A stretch of 64,000 nucleotides of DNA from an unicellular cyanobacterium SU2 (GTDB taxonomy: Bacteria; Cyanobacteriota; Cyanobacteriia; Cyanobacteriales; Microcystaceae): assembly GCA_002110465.1 (NCBI GenBank), contig NEED01000023.1, positions 209,297 to 273,296 on the forward strand, in the 5' to 3' direction. The notes under the pieces are model-generated. The model saw only the letters and a program-made list of their open reading frames with translations. It was not told where the DNA came from and did not search any database. Shown here piece after piece: positions 63,406 to 64,000 of this stretch; the stretch's first letter is position 1; every line of letters starts with the position of its first letter. A program made the position numbers and the translations under genes.

Positions 63406-63780
63406 TTATCGTGGTAAAACTGGGCTAACATCCCGCGCAGGACATCGAGCGATCGCAGCTAAATTCATTGGTTTTGTCTCAAGACTTGATTCAATGAAAG
63501 TATAAGCTAAATCAATCCCTTTTTCGTTAATATAAACTTGCCAAAAATTCTCATAACCCACGGTTGATGCAGACAATGATTGAATCTGACTTTGTTGAGG
63601 AAATTTATCCCCACAAGGTTCACAAAAAAAATAGATTATTTGCTTTAAATTTAAGACAGATATAGCCCTTAATGCCTGTTCTTTACTAATGTAAGCACAT
63701 TGATCACCATAAGCGGGTACACTGATTGATACAGTGGCAATTAACGTTAAAATGAAAGTAGACAGAGTTTTATATTTCAT
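63406..63780 (-). CDS. Small secreted hypothetical protein
   Basis: The 124-aa product has a signal peptide (LSTFILTLIATVSISVPAYGDQ, cut near residue 25) and a short mature region with five cysteines (DQCAYISK, IYFFCEPCGDKF, ARCPARD). EPCG in a thioredoxin-like position and paired cysteines suggest disulfides in the periplasm. I do not recognise the family. It is convergent with murF and lies 24 nt beyond the following gene's stop. Confidence 0.65.
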   Translation of the reverse strand: MKYKTLSTFILTLIATVSISVPAYGDQCAYISKEQALRAISVLNLKQIIYFFCEPCGDKFPQQSQIQSLSASTVGYENFWQVYINEKGIDLAYTFIESSLETKPMNLAAIARCPARDVSPVLPR

Positions 63781-63803
63781 TTAATGTATAGAGTTTTAAA
63801 GAA

Positions 63804-64000
63804 TCAACTAATTAAGTTTAATTGAGAACCTTGATTATTTTTATATACTTCAATCCGATTCTGAAAAGCTTCCTTAAATTGAGGCATATGGGTGACAGTT
63901 AAGATACAAGAAAAATCTGAAGCAATGGCATTGATAGCAGCAATCAATCGTTCACATCCTTGAGTATCTTGAGTCCCAAACCCTTCATCCACAATAAGCA
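63804..64000 (-). CDS. SbcC/Rad50-like ATPase, C-terminal end (gene continues beyond window)
   Basis: Only the last ~65 residues are visible, reading LIVDEGFGTQDTQGCERLIAA, then INAIASDFSCILTVTHMPQFKEAF and QNRIEVYKNNQGSQLNLIS. DEGFGTQD is the Walker B/D-loop of SbcC-type exonuclease ATPases, and VTHMPQFKE carries the switch histidine. The frame is open to the window edge, so the apparent GTG at 63992 is an internal codon. SbcC works with SbcD to process DNA ends and hairpins. Confidence 0.85.
   Translation of the reverse strand, partial: LIVDEGFGTQDTQGCERLIAAINAIASDFSCILTVTHMPQFKEAFQNRIEVYKNNQGSQLNLIS

Overview
The window is chromosomal DNA from a phycobilisome-bearing cyanobacterium. It carries phycocyanin chromophore lyases (cpcT and a cpcS/cpcU-type gene), chlM, hemJ, menF for phylloquinone, a type 2 NADH dehydrogenase, hypE, a three-subunit alternative terminal oxidase and many GCGATCGC (HIP1) octamers. 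Low G+C, heptameric short tandem repeats, WD40 giants, RTX proteins and Uma2 endonucleases fit a unicellular Cyanothece/Crocosphaera/Rippkaea-like genome. That placement is inference from gene style, not a database match.

Layout. 1-9.3 kb: the 3' end of a coiled-coil/BRCT gene, a MOSC protein, a MidA-type methyltransferase, a DUF1499 protein, an SpkB-like kinase, lysS with a C-terminal KTSC domain, a DUF1232 protein and purD. 9.3-10.9 kb: a CRISPR array of 18 intact 37-nt repeats plus one truncated repeat, with no cas genes in the window; its last repeat runs into the 3' end of cofH. 12-18.6 kb: an NB-ARC/WD40 protein whose N-terminal domain is cut by an in-frame TAG, followed by two RTX calcium-binding proteins. 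20-26.2 kb: a minus-strand gene set of two DUF2231 membrane proteins, ctaC, ctaD and ctaE of ARTO type, and a GMC oxidoreductase.

26.5-40.5 kb is mainly housekeeping: a Uma2 protein, ndh-2, rnz, nadK, a membrane protein, a DCC protein, the cpcT/cpcS/HEAT-repeat cluster, a glycerophosphodiesterase, a fasciclin protein, a pentapeptide protein and a YbhN-like protein. 40.5-43.7 kb holds a well-formed small RNA candidate, a degenerate group II intron placed just upstream of a small multidrug-resistance-like gene, and tRNA-Arg(ACG). 43.7-52.7 kb: a WD40/TM/coiled-coil giant, hemJ, hypE, a KAP NTPase remnant, a site-2 protease, nth and a second Uma2 protein.

52.9-55.7 kb is the classical rpmH-rnpA-PH protein-yidC-jag cluster, closed by a clear terminator. 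56-64 kb carries a structured intergenic element, menF, chlM, panB, an alpha/beta hydrolase, an unknown 430-aa protein, murF, a small secreted protein and the end of an SbcC-like ATPase.

The points most worth a second look are the promoter/two-hairpin/T-run small RNA at 40.75-40.87 kb, the oxidase operon with DUF2231 and GMC partners, the nonsense codon in the NB-ARC protein, the CRISPR array fused to cofH, the two adjacent spacers that share an end, and the decayed group II intron in a 5' leader.
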